Below are positions 14,001 to 24,770 of a stretch of DNA of 64,000 nucleotides, piece after piece. The stretch's first letter is position 1. Every line of letters starts with the position of its first letter. A model generated the notes under the pieces. That model was not told where the DNA came from. It saw only the letters and a list, made by a program, of their open reading frames with translations, and did no database searches. This DNA comes from Piper betle (lineage: Eukaryota > Streptophyta > Magnoliopsida > Piperales > Piperaceae): positions 1 to 64,000 of the forward strand of contig JAURVB010013111.1 of NCBI GenBank assembly GCA_033002965.1. The letters are read 5' to 3'. The position numbers and the translations under genes were made by a program.

Positions 14001-14806
14001 CAATTGTCCATGAGCTAATCACCATATATTCTTGTTGATGTTCACAGGTGAATGCAGAAGCAGACTCTATGTTAGGTATATCTATTGGATTTACAAAGAC
14101 ATTGGAGAAAGTTTCTATCCTTCTCTTGCTTAAAGACAGAGTCTTTCCTCCTCCAAGGCAATCAACTAGCAAGTTTGATAAAGTTATCACAGCTTGTCAA
14201 ATTAGTGAACTCAGCCCAGGTGAAGGGGATGGAAAGGGTTGGACTTTACAACAAGCAAGCGTTAAAATGAAGGATTACACTTTAACGGACATTAATGTAG
14301 TCTGTTATAAGGCAGTCAAATTCCATACTGGTGAGAGTTTTAAGTCTAGCAAAAACAATAACTCGCATAATGCGACTACAGGATATCATGCATCACTAGG
14401 CCATATAAGCATTCGACATTCTGATATGTATGCGGCATTCCCTCCTGCTAGTTCATGGTTGGTAACAGGTGAAGACATACAATGGGGAAGTGGCTCCCAA
14501 GGGACAAAAACTGTGAGCCTTAAAATCAGTTGGAAGCTCAAAGTAGGATTAGGTGACAGTTCAATGTTCTCCAAGTACAATGTCTATTTCAGCACAAGCA
14601 AGCAATTTGCCAACACAGATGAAGATAACTTGGTTGTTATTGATGGAACATACCTGGGAGTAGCGAAAGTGGAGTCATTTTATGTCTATGATCTGATTAT
14701 TCCCCGTGATGTTTCTAAATTATTGTTCGCGATTCAAGTTTGCAGTATTGATGGAGCATGCCAAAAGCTGGACGAGTCTCCGACATTTCAATTGCAGGTT
14801 AAATAA
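5044..14806 (+). CDS. Cytosolic endo-beta-N-acetylglucosaminidase (ENGase, GH85), 11 exons
   Basis: The enzyme cleaves the chitobiose core of free N-glycans in the cytosol during glycoprotein turnover. Exons read in frame with canonical borders: 5044-5511, 6327-6464, 6926-7035, 7139-7250, 7337-7444, 7665-7777, 8040-8121, 8225-8305, 9505-9560, 13381-13516, 14048-14806. They give about 720 residues, close to plant ENGases. The GH85 barrel spans exons 1-8 (LLVCHDMQGGYVDDKWVQGG, FITEWDEG, FDVYMGIDVFGRG, FAPGWVYET). Catalytic Asn204 and Glu206 lie in LNMEV, whose Asn and Glu codons are 6929-6931 and 6935-6937 in exon 3. Exons 9-11 form the C-terminal beta-sandwich part. Alternative starts are 5020 and 5110; the last has the best Kozak context. 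Exon 1 is GC-rich, the others AT-rich. Intron 9 is 3.8 kb and holds retrotransposon sequence. All exons are open, so it is probably functional. Confidence 0.92.
10809..12620 (-). mobile_element. Ty1-copia-type LTR relic inside ENGase intron 9
   Basis: On the minus strand a polypurine tract (TGTAGGGGGAG, plus coordinates about 12606-12616) directly precedes a TG at 12605, as at the start of a 3' LTR. The plus-strand text between 10809 (TGTAGGGTCC) and 12605 (TTAGCA) looks like one LTR of about 1.8 kb. It includes a TCTAACAATCTCCTCC block typical of copia LTR neighbourhoods. No intact gag or pol is seen. Borders are tentative and lineage assignment (SIRE-like) is from general resemblance only. 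Confidence 0.45.
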
Positions 14807-14926
14807 GCACTAATGCTTTAATTTTTTTATACAATTACTAATCAACATCCTTTTCATATTTTAATTTCATGTGTTCACTGACGAATCCATGTTCCAGACT
14901 GAAACATTTTTGGATCCACTATCCAG

Positions 14927-15242
14927 ACAAACAATAGAAGTTATTTAGAGGTGGATGTTGAACTTCTTTCTGATGCAAAGGCCATTAGCAACTCCATTGG
15001 AGCTGACAATGATGTTGGTAACTTCTTCAATCATTTAAAAAGGATGCTTTTGATATTGAACATCATTTTATTGCAATGCAGTTTGAGGATGTTCGCAGGT
15101 ACTACCACGTAGGCTGAAGCTTAAGTGGCCGTCTTTTGGCTCTCCTTGGTTCATGCTGGTCATGGCAGCTCCGGTACTTGTGCTTTTCACATTTACGCAG
15201 GTCGACGTCTCTGTATTTTCTCGCATCAATCTTTATCGTTAG
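14927..15242 (+). pseudogene. DUF247-family C-terminal fragment
   Basis: Directly downstream of ENGase, three short frames together read like the C-terminus of plant DUF247 proteins, which are membrane-associated and of mostly unknown function. The first frame (14930-15035) includes VELLSDAKAISNSIGADNDV and then NFFNHL. The next (about 15036-15110) reads KDAFDIEHHFIAMQFEDVRR. The last (to the stop at 15240-15242) has a hydrophobic segment, SPWFMLVMAAPVLVLFTFTQ, at the place of the usual C-terminal membrane anchor. Two frame changes separate them. The N-terminal and middle parts of the family (several hundred residues) are missing, so it is a pseudogene fragment. Identification is from remembered family pattern, not a search. 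Confidence 0.6.
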
Positions 15243-18225
15243 TCCAATGAGCCAATGGGAATCGAAATTTTCATTATCGATACATTGATTATTGTTATTA
15301 TTGCAATAAGTTTATTAATTGAAGGAGTTTCTTTTTCTAACGGCTTAAAGCTTGCGGAGAATAAGTAGGTCGGTCAAGTTTTCAGGCTGATTTGTATTCA
15401 TACAAATGATCATCTTCTTGAGAGTCTGTTAGATCTATGTATCAAATTGCAATATGTCGTGCTATAAAATTATACCCTTTTTTTTTTTTTGAAGGGCGTG
15501 GAGGTGAGTCTCGGGGTAGAAAAATTTTTTGTGTCTAGAGTTTTAATATGGGTCTTTTGATTACAAAGACAATTTAGATATATTATTTTTTTTAAAAAAT
15601 TAAATTTTGATTTGGGTCTGTCTGATTATAAGCATAGTTCAGATTTATTATTTTTAAAAAAATGGCTACCGAGCGGAGATCGATTCTTTTAATTAAATTT
15701 TGATTGGGTCGCAGCGGGCAGGGGCATTGGGGTGGCGGCATCTGTAGTGGGGGAGAGTGGGTGGGGTCGAGATGGAACGAGGAGTGGTGGCAGTCGCGGC
15801 CACGGTGGGGCGAGGGCTGTTTGCAGTGCCGGGGTGGCTAGCTAGGCTACTTAATTGGCATTGATTTTTTGAAAGTAATGGATCTAGGTTTGACGCCCAA
15901 ATTAAAGTTTAATTTTTGAAAAAAAATAATTGATTTAGGCTATCGTAATCGAACAGCCTATATCAAAGTCAAAGCCTAGCCGAAAAATTTGTTTGCCCGG
16001 GCCTCACTGACACTTACCCTTTTTTTTCCGGTAAGACATTACAATGTCTAAGCATGGCACTATAAAAATGTCACCAATCTCCAAATAAGAGGATAAAAAC
16101 TACGCACAAGCATACAAGCTTCCTCCAAATCCTTATACACGAGTATACTAAGCACATAAATGTAGAGGATTGAGAAAATAAGATTAATAAATAAAAATTT
16201 AGAACAATTCGACAGTCTATAAAGAAAAAATATTTGGATGGTTTATCAAGTGGAGTCTGACTCTAAATTCAAACTTGGTTCAAAAGAGTAATTAGCAGAG
16301 TTCGGCCAATACATAGTCTCAAGCTCAAGTTAATTAGAATTAACCTAATGCCATATGTTTGTAGAATTTTATATAATTTATAATTATATTAGAACAAAAG
16401 TACATAAAATTTCAATCATTTCTTATTACAACTTGCAACACGTCAAAAGGAAGATTTGGTTCGACTCAAGTTGTCGATGCCCCATGGACATTAGCTGGTC
16501 TGCTTCTGCTCATGAATGTTGGTAAGAACAAATTAATAACATTATGATATATAAATAAAAATAAAAACATGCACCGGTAGGATTAGTTGTATCACTTCCA
16601 AATATTGCAATTTCTAGATCCATATTTACGCAAAATTCCCATCGATTGTTCTTTAAATTCTCCGTTGATTTACTCTTTAATTAACGTCAATATTTGAACA
16701 TCTAGAATATGTCTTCAAGAATTTTTTTGAAAAAAACAGAGAAAAAATAATGTTCGCGTGCATTTAGTGAAATTGAGTAAATAACAAAATTACAGAGCGC
16801 TGCTAAAACACGTCAAGAATCCCACTCTTTTTGGCCACGTAATTGTTATCTAAGCTAACCAATAAATTACGTCCCGTAATAACATTATTAGAGAGCACCA
16901 TTTTCTAATTATAATTATCATCTTTGAGGTATTGATGTTATTTATTTATTGAATTTTGAAATGTTGTTTTAATTAAATGTTACCAAAAGATCCCTTTATA
17001 TTATAATCATGTTTGATTTAGATAACAACTTTTGACAACACATTATTATTTTGGTTCCAACACAACTGACATTTTTTATGAAAAGGATATGAAAATGGTA
17101 TTTGGAATGCCATATGAAACGATTTACAAACTTAATGTAACACACAATACCTTTACTATAATTAATCTATAACCAAATTGCTTAATATGTTAGTGGAGAA
17201 TGCAGATTTCTTAATTAAAATCATGGTTTAATTTAAAACTTTTTTTACTCCAAAAACTCCTTAAGCCTTTCCGAATCAACTCCATTGGTGATTCCACATT
17301 TATTGATTTAGACTGATTTCCTGAGCGATGTCATAAAAATTATCAAAATATATCATTTTTTAGAATAACTAAATTAATATTTTTAAGCGATATAAATCAA
17401 TATTTATCAATTTTAAGTAGCCAAAAGGCAATACATACTAATATCATATACTTTTTTATTTATAAAATTAAAATTTTAATATACATAACTTTGGGTCAGC
17501 TTAGAGCTGACTTTAGTCCATGACATCGAGTCCAAGTTTTGAGTTTTTAAACTATAATTAAAAAATCTTTCAATATTTCTCACTAAGCAAATTCAAATCC
17601 TAATATAACATATATTCTTTTAGAAGTTGTAATTACATTGAAATGCTTATATATAACTCTCCACCCGGTTAGGATGTAATAGAAATCATAATTCAAGTAA
17701 ATTCAATTTTAAAAATAAGAATATCATCGTTGTTTTTGTTGTAAATCTTGTAAGTATATTTTCTCGAACTTAGGTGTTACCTGCACACATAAAATAAAAC
17801 ATCCTATTTCAAATTAAATAATATATTTTACATGACTAAGAAAAATCCTATGTGAGATCGTTGATAAGGTTTTATTCTGATATTTATAAAATATTTTGGC
17901 TTTAACAAAACCATGTTAAGAAGAGAATATGATTGAATGTGTGGTATGACATGCTGAACCAGACCAACCCGGTCGGACCAGCCAGTGGGGGCCAAACCGA
18001 ACCACCCACCAACTTTTAAACCGCTTATTGAAAGCATCCTTTCCAAGACAGCCGTAGCAGGCTGGGAAATATGAACTCTATCAAACCCTAGATGACCATT
18101 CTACACCCAGTCCAATAGCAACAAAGCCCACCAATTTCACCACAAGGCCCAACACCAAAAATCCACCCCACGGCTTGAAGTGGGCCAAATCGAAAAGCAG
18201 AACAGAATGTCCTGCCAAAAAAATT
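15243..18225. other. AT-rich intergenic region
   Basis: About 3 kb with no supported gene. A G-rich segment at about 15700-15840 has no coding frame of note. A motif with GATTACAAAGACAATTTAGAT and a related GATTATAAGCATAGTTCAGAT copy (15555-15650) indicates a small degenerate repeat. The rest shows only short ORFs without similarity. Confidence 0.5.
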
Positions 18226-18541
18226 ACTACAAAAAATTAAGTTTTCATTGTGATTCAATAAATTTAAAATACAATAAAAAATCGTGAAAAAAACTAGGGC
18301 GGCGAAAAGTAGGGTGGAAAAGTCACCGGAAGAAGTAGGATTGCAAATAAATTCTCCACGGTTTTAGGTGTGGATAAAAGTGAAAAAATTAATACATACT
18401 TATCTACAAATATTAAGTAACAGTATATTTTTTCTTAGTGATTTTAATAACAGTCAGAAAATGCAGCAAAATATGACAAAAAGTGAAACTTTTCTCCGTG
18501 GTTTTTTTATAAGGACAGAGAAAAACACTTTTTTTGTAGTT
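18226..18541. mobile_element. CACTA-like MITE, copy 2
   Basis: Terminal inverted repeats are ACTACAAAAAATTAAG at the left and CACTTTTTTTGTAGT at the right. The interior repeats GGTGGAAAAGT-type and AAAAATTAATACAT motifs shared with the element at 985-1347. Length is about 316 bp with no ORF. The target duplication could not be resolved because the flanks are A/T-rich. Confidence 0.6.
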
Positions 18542-18649
18542 ACCATGACAGATTTATGGCAACAAGTACCATGCAATCTGCCGCCTAACTCGATGCATTC
18601 AAACTTAAATATATCCTTATACACAAGAACTAATTAATATGTGAACATA

Positions 18650-19170
18650 TTAAATATAAACAATTGATTCGACTCAGCTCGTTTTCAACCCTAAACCATT
18701 GCCATTCGTTAATCTATTAATTCTCGTTTTGTTGTTTTCAATCTCTTCTTCGAACATCTATTAATTCATTTTGTTTTCTTCTTAATGGGTTAGCACCGTC
18801 CGCATATAAGCTTAGACATATAATCTTCCCAAGTTGTCAACATTTCTGAAGGTTGATACAAATGCCATCAAACGGATATATATAAGAAAGTTGACTCCTG
18901 CATTAAAATTATAATTAGTTTTAAAAAATATTATATTTTATCGTGGCCTGACAAAGCCCTCTTCTATATGAAAAATGGAGCAGCATTCCCATTATGTGAT
19001 GTTCACCCTAACGTGCTTGGCTTAATTTGGCCAATGCAAAAGATCAACATTTCTAACTTGACATTTCCAATTTGCTAACAGTGAGTATTATAATGCTGTG
19101 TTAGACACGAGACATTTTAAATATTATATCCAATGGAGACAATTGTTCAAAAAAGGGGCACAAATTAATA
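18650..19170 (+). repeat. Diverged copy of the LURP-one-related gene's upstream region
   Basis: This block aligns in order with 28110-28510, the region just upstream of the LURP-one-related pseudogene. Shared landmarks include TTTTCTTCTTAATG, TTAGCACCGTCC / TTAACACCGTCC, ATGCCATCAAAC, TACATTAAAATTATAA-type sequence, GACATTTCCAATTT / GATTTCCAATTTTC and GTCCAATCAGTGACCATTGTTC versus ATCCAATGGAGACAATTGTTC. Similarity stops before any coding sequence, so this is an orphan upstream copy left by a segmental duplication. Confidence 0.7.
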
Positions 19171-19814
19171 CTACTTAGAGAGACCACCTCAAATGTAAAA
19201 AGAGATAGGCATCTGGTTTGTTGATCAGAAAATTTCCTAATTAATAGCCGGTAATTTCCTAGTTAACAGCCATTGTCTATGATTTTCTTTTCCCCCTTTT
19301 TTAGGGTGAAAGAAATTATTAATAACGGAAGAAATAGGGGTTAAAAAGAAGGGCAATCTAGGCCAAAGCCTAAATTCCAACTACGATTTCAGTTTTTCTT
19401 GTACATGTATCCAACAAAAAATGATATTAAATAATGGGGTGGGCATGGATCTAATACACAACCTTCGGCTTCAATCTGACACTCTCCCTGCATATAAGAT
19501 GTTATTTGTTTAACACAAAATATTATAGATTGAAGCCTACATTTTTTTGGTTTTGAACTTTAAAGTACATCTTCAAACATCGCAAAGTTCTAAGCAGGCG
19601 TTGGATTAGGAAAAGTCTGCCCTGTCATTATTATTAAAATTATTCTTTCCGTAACGAGGGGCTCATTTATATACCTCAATGATTATGGTTATTCACAAAG
19701 CAAAGTCAAGATTTGCTTAATTAAAGTTTGTTTCATTTATATTTCTTGTTTTGCACATTGGCTATTTTATTATTTTATTGTATATAAATAAATATAATTA
19801 GATACAATTAAACT

Positions 19815-19846
<32 letters not shown>

Positions 19847-20035
19847 TTTTATATATATAGAAAGATTATCTTAGTCGGGGACGAATAATGTTTTTGTCTT
19901 AAACTTCAATCTGGATCGTTTGATTACAAGGATGACCTAGATTTAATAATATAAAAAAACACCCTTACCACCACCCACCTTTAGTACGTAGGCAATAATA
20001 ATATTTATTTTTGAGTAGGCAAGTGATATTATATA
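19171..20035. other. AT-rich intergenic stretch with a (TA)n microsatellite
   Basis: No gene is seen. A (TA)n run lies at 19815-19843. Short ORFs are without recognisable similarity. Confidence 0.5.
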
Positions 20036-20270
20036 TATTATTATATTATATTATTGAGTTGAGTTTGAATCGAGATACTAATAAATTTTGAGTCGAGTTC
20101 AAGTTATAACCGAGCCAAATCGAATCGAACACTGCCTTACTCAAACTCGACTCGTAGGATTCGGATTTGAGTTTGAGCTTGAGCATTTAAATATCGAGTT
20201 TCGAGTTGAGTCGAGCCGAACACCATATGCTCACGAGCTGGATTCGCTTAATTAGCAGCCCCACCTAATC
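20036..20270 (-). mobile_element. CTCGA-rich non-autonomous DNA element (hAT-like), minus-strand copy
   Basis: The sequence is dense in CGAGT/ACTCG words. Its reverse complement begins GGGGCTGCTAATTAAG and matches, in order, the plus-strand copy starting at 32893 (GGTTGCTAATTGAACGAGC, then GTTCGGCTCG, CTCGAAACTCGA, TTAAATGCTC, GGTTATAACT). There is no ORF. The hAT-like label rests on the general character of such elements and is tentative. Confidence 0.55.
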
Positions 20271-20397
20271 TTACATTGCACAGGTTTGAAGTAAAGGAAG
20301 GGTGGCATCTATCAAAATATTTATGTGCCTCACTATGTGAAGGGTGAGTCATTATCTCCGGGACCTTGGATTCTTTGCATGCTAAGTAGGGCTGCTC

Positions 20398-20640
20398 ACG
20401 AATTGAGTTGGCTCGCGAGTTTTGTTGCTCAACTTGGCTCAACTTGAACTCGATGATTTTTTTAGCTCGACTTGATAGCTCGAATTTGGTGAACCAACTC
20501 TACTCATCTCTATATGAGCCGATCTCTTGTTTGTACAAACTTGAATCAACTCAGCTCGATCTAAGTGCAGCTCGTCACTAGACTCAACTCGTAACTCGAA
20601 CTGACTCGTTAGTGTGAATAATACGAAGTGTGAAGATGGG
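20398..20640 (+). mobile_element. Related CTCGA-rich element fragment
   Basis: Begins TAGGGCTGCTCACGAATTGAG and continues with repeated GCTCGACTTG, GAACTCGA and GACTCAACTCG words. It resembles the elements at 20036-20270 and 32893-33220 but is more diverged. No coding capacity. Confidence 0.45.
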
Positions 20641-20654
20641 TCTTCAATTTCCTA

Positions 20655-20915
20655 ATCAATGTGCAGTACCATAAATTCCCAAGCTTTGCTTCCAGAGTCC
20701 ACGTAGTTACTACAAAAACCAATCACGAAAAAACATACATCATCAACAACACCCCACGTATAGACGATATAATAACACAGCATATCCTCAAACTCAATTA
20801 ACTCGCCGATACCATGGAAAGAAGAGCTTTTGAGAAGTTTCTCAGTGGCCTTCCGACCAATCAAATTGTCGTCCACCGCTAATATATGGAACTGGGTCTC
20901 AGCATATATTGCCAT
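20655..20915 (-). pseudogene. Type-A response regulator fragment
   Basis: Two exon-like pieces encode the start of a cytokinin-type response regulator receiver domain. Exon 1 (20915 down to 20813) has FHILAVDDNLIGRKATEKLL, including the paired acidic residues of the receiver phosphorylation site. A GT donor follows at 20812-20811. After a TTTGTAG acceptor, the second piece (20710-20655) carries VDSGSKAWEFM, which in intact family members follows VTT; one base is missing at the ACTACGTGGAC junction, breaking the frame. The piece then ends in a stop. The part of the receiver domain with the phospho-acceptor Asp is absent. It is a non-functional fragment. Confidence 0.75.
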
Positions 20916-21544
20916 TGAAGCACTAGTGAGAAGAACTGGTAGAGTATCTGAGACTTAGTGTATTTGAATAAAATTGTATTAGAAATTTGACAGCAAAGGC
21001 CAAAGGGGGTACCTTTCTCACTGGCCTCTTCATTCCCGTTGGCGAGTAGATCATCTCTTATTCATCATCGCACTCAAAACCAAACAATATAGATCTAACA
21101 AGCAAGAAAAAATGGAATTCTAGATAAGAAAAAATATAAACAGGGCCAAATCTATGCCAGATCTAACAATGAAAGATGACAGCTTTACCATTTTTTATCA
21201 AGGTAAGAGTGGAAAGCAAAAAGGATCAATGGATGATGCCATGAAGTGCTGCCACCAGCGGCTCGCTGGATCATGAAAAGAAGTGTTGCGACCCTTCTCT
21301 TCAAAACCCTACCTCCTTGATCCCCCTCAAACTTGAAATAGGCTCGAAGGTTCTCAATATACGAGCTCAAGTTGGTCATGGGCTAATCAAATAAGTAAAT
21401 TGCCCAACTCAAACTTGAACACTAAAACTCAATTTGAACTAAATTAAGCCCAAATTCAAAATTTGACTAAACCAGCCTATTCCGAGTCTCAGAAAGACCG
21501 ACTCGAATTGGCCTGTGAGCAGCCTTAATGCTAAGACATGTGTT

Positions 21545-22030
21545 CGACGGTCTTTTCTGACATGAATAATCTTTATAATCTTAGAATAATAGGAAAATAT
21601 CACAACACTTTAGCTGCAGCAACGCCTTTCTTACGACGACCATCTTTGTTTTCTACTAGATATCTTAGGACCTTGTAGTGTAGACACTTTTGTAAGTATA
21701 ATATTTCCATTTCCTTATAAAACATGCACTCGTTGGGACATACATGTATTTTTTTTACTTTCATTCTTAGTTTCTTCATTAATTTCTTTGAGTTAAAAAA
21801 CTCGACAACTTGTTCTCTCTTGGCAAAACACATTTCATAAGAGAAACAAACTCATCAAATATTGTTTGGGCAACATTATGATTTGTTTTTATATTTAATA
21901 ACCTAGCAGTTTTATAAAAAGGAGATGCATAATCACAACCCAAATACAATTCTTGATCTTCTTGTCGAAGGAGATCATGAGATGTTTGCACCTCCGGATT
22001 CAATTGCTCGTCGACATAGTCATGCTATTG
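21545..22030 (-). pseudogene. CACTA (En/Spm) transposase fragment
   Basis: Two minus-strand frames (22003-21779 and 21833-21600) read like the N-terminal part of TNP2-type transposases. The first has LYLGCDYASPFYKTARLLNI and then NHNVAQTIFDEFVSLMKCVL. The second has KKIHVCPNECMFYKEMEILY, followed by KVLRYLVENKDGRRKKGV and AAKVL. The order CPN(D/E)C then RRKGVxAKVL is characteristic of the family. There is a frameshift between the frames and the DDE catalytic part is missing. No CACTA termini were paired with this fragment. Confidence 0.75.
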
Positions 22031-23759
22031 CGCCAATTAATGAAGAGCCTCAAATGTGAACCAACAACATCATATACCGCTCTGAAAAGACCGTGGAAAA
22101 AAATAATTTTTTTATATATTCGACTCGGGCAGGGAAGGATCGAACGTTAGAGAATTAATATTAATTATATTATATTCTCTACCCGGTTAAGTCTACCCGG
22201 TTAAATATTTTATTCTTTACCCGGTTACCTGGTTAAAGGAATTAAATACGGGTGTTAGTGTGTTTCCACAAACCCTAACCGTCATTTCATTTATAAAGGA
22301 CGTCCTCCACCCTAGCCTTCATTCGCATTCTCTTCTCCTCTTCGTTGCCGGCGTGTCTTCTCCCTTGCTTAGGTATTCCTATCTCCCTCTTCTTAATTTT
22401 CTTGCATGCATATTTTAATTTGATAATAAGTTTTATAATCGTGAGGATTAAAAGTTTAAAATCAATAAGAAAACAAATATAATTTTACACTTGAGAAATT
22501 GCCGACGAGTTTCCCTGTTCGGCGAGATGGGCAAGCACGGGCAAGCCCGGTCGGGAATCAGCGGCGACGACCGTTCCGACGTCGGAAGATGATCCAACTC
22601 TCTTCGTCGATCAGTATAGGGTTGATCTCACGGCTGTGGATGCCGGCCTAGGGTGGTGAATAGACAAAAACAGATAACGGCGGCAAAAACAGGGGCGACG
22701 GCGGTGGGGGAAGAAATCCAGCCGTCCTAGGTGGCGACGGGTTCCAATAGGGCCGGGGAAGGTAGATAGGTGGTCGAGGGTGACGAGGCGACCACCCAAT
22801 TGAGGCGGCGACGCTCGCCGGCGGTGGAATCGCCGACGCGAGCGCGCCGCTAGGAAGGTGATGAGGGCGTCGCCGCGGCTGGAAAACGGCCGGAGTTGGC
22901 CGGGGCGACACCGCCAGGGCATGGCAGGGCTGGTCGACAACGATTGACGGCGGCCGGAGGTGGTCGGCGGCGGCGGCGGCTGGAGCGCGCCTGGAGTCGG
23001 GAACAGAGCTCGCCGGGGAAGAAGAAGAAGAAGAAGGGCGGTGGCAATTCTGTAAATACTGGTTGACTCGATACCGACTCGAGTTAAAAATAATACAAAC
23101 TCGTAATAAATCTTTAAAAAATAATTATTTTAATAGGTTATAGGGTAAAGTTACTAAACTAATTAGTTATTGGACGAAGTCGACATGGACATAAATAATA
23201 AAAAAATACAGTAATGAGAAACCGTCGATAATTAATCGGCGTAATAAAAGCGATTAAATTAAATCGGACGGTTATAAATGATTAATAAATAAAGATGTTA
23301 CCTTTACCATATTAAATTTAATACTAGGTAAATAAAGTGATTATTTTAATAACGAGTCAGTAATGTAGAAAATAGGTTATTAAACTATAGTCGGGTAGCA
23401 ATCACTCGCGTCGAACCTAAATAACATAATGGAAATAAATAAAGTTCGAAACTTTATAGAGTCAAATAATTTAAAATAATTGTATTAATAATATTTATGA
23501 ATTAAAATAATACAAATTATTTTAAATAATTTAATTGAACAACTTAATTAATTAAATTGTTGTAAGTAATAGTAGCGATTAAAAAAATTATAACCGAAGG
23601 AAAATATACTAATAATAGTAATTAAATATTTGGGTATAAGTTGAAAATTATTTTATTATTTGTTAGGTGTTAATTATGATCTAGATTATTAATGTAAAGT
23701 AGGATTTAAATGATTATGTCACATGAATAGTGAAATTTTAATATTGTTGAAATTTAATA

Positions 23760-23762
<3 letters not shown>

Positions 23763-23799
<37 letters not shown>
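23763..23799. repeat. (TA)n microsatellite
   Basis: About 18 TA units within the AT-rich part of solo LTR copy 1. Confidence 0.95.
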
Positions 23800-23802
<3 letters not shown>

Positions 23803-24058
23803 TCATTTAGTTGCATGCATTTCTACTCGAATAAAATTATACTTATGTATAATTTTATGTCCTCGTTCAGATTAAGATCATTGGTCGTAGCTGCAAGTTC
23901 GAAATATCCAGGTCCGTATAATTATTTAAAATGTTGTATTTTCCCTTGTGGATAACCTGGTCAGCCTGAGCCCAGATTCGACCACCATGCACTGAGTGCA
24001 ACCGGGGTCAAGGAATTGACTCAGTCTGACACGGGCTATGCCCTTCATAATCAAATAA

Positions 24059-24770
24059 TGGACATGATGGACTGACCCATCAGCCAATAAATTGGACATG
24101 GCGGATTGGACTCGCCAGCCAATTACGGACATGGTGGATTGGACCCACCAGCCGATAACGGACATGGCGGATTGGACTCGCCAGCCGGTAATGGACATGA
24201 TGGACTGACCCATCAGCCAATAAATTGGACATGGCGGATTGGACTCGCCAGCCAATTACGGACATGGTGGATTGGACCCACCAGCCGATAACGGACATGG
24301 CGGATTGGACTCGCCAGCCGGTAATGGACATGATGGACTGACCCATCAGCCAATAAATTGGACATGGCGGATTGGACTTGCCAGCCAATTACGGACATGG
24401 TGGATTGGACCCACCAGCCGATAACGGACATGGCGGATTGGACTCGCCAGCCGGTAATGGACATGATGGACTGACCCATCAGCCAATAAATTGGACATGG
24501 CGGATTGGACTCGCCAGCCAATTACGGACATGGTGGACTAACCCATCAGCCAATAGATGGACATGGTGGACTGACCCATCAGCCAACTAATGGACATGGT
24601 GGATTGGACTCACCAGCCGATAACGGACATGGCGGATTGGACTCGCCAGCCGGTAATGTACATGATGGACTGACCCATCACCCAATAGGTGGACATGGTG
24701 GACTGACCCATCAGCCAACTAATGGACATGGTGGACTGAACCATCAGCTAATAAATGGTCATGTTGGAAT
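24059..24770 (+). repeat. 33-bp minisatellite with 133-bp higher-order unit
   Basis: About 21 monomers of 33-34 bp each begin with GGACATG. Four monomer variants follow one another and the four-monomer block (133 bp) repeats at 24059, 24192, 24325 and 24458, then the order becomes irregular. Every monomer can form a short hairpin: TGATGG/CCATCA, TGGCG/CGCCA or TGGTGG/CCACCA around a 6-9 nt loop. The array is absent from solo LTR copy 2. Open frames on both strands are a by-product of 33 being divisible by three. Confidence 0.95.

Noticed and set aside
14798..15242. Alternative C-terminal exons of ENGase adding a membrane tail
   Set aside because: Splice sites could be drawn, but the sequence matches a DUF247 C-terminus spread over three frames, and the ENGase stop at 14806 fits the family length and the pseudogene copy.
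22611..23047. Pro/Arg-rich minus-strand ORFs
   Set aside because: They are in the GC-rich part of solo LTR copy 1 and have only compositional, not family, similarity; copy 2 has no equivalent frame.
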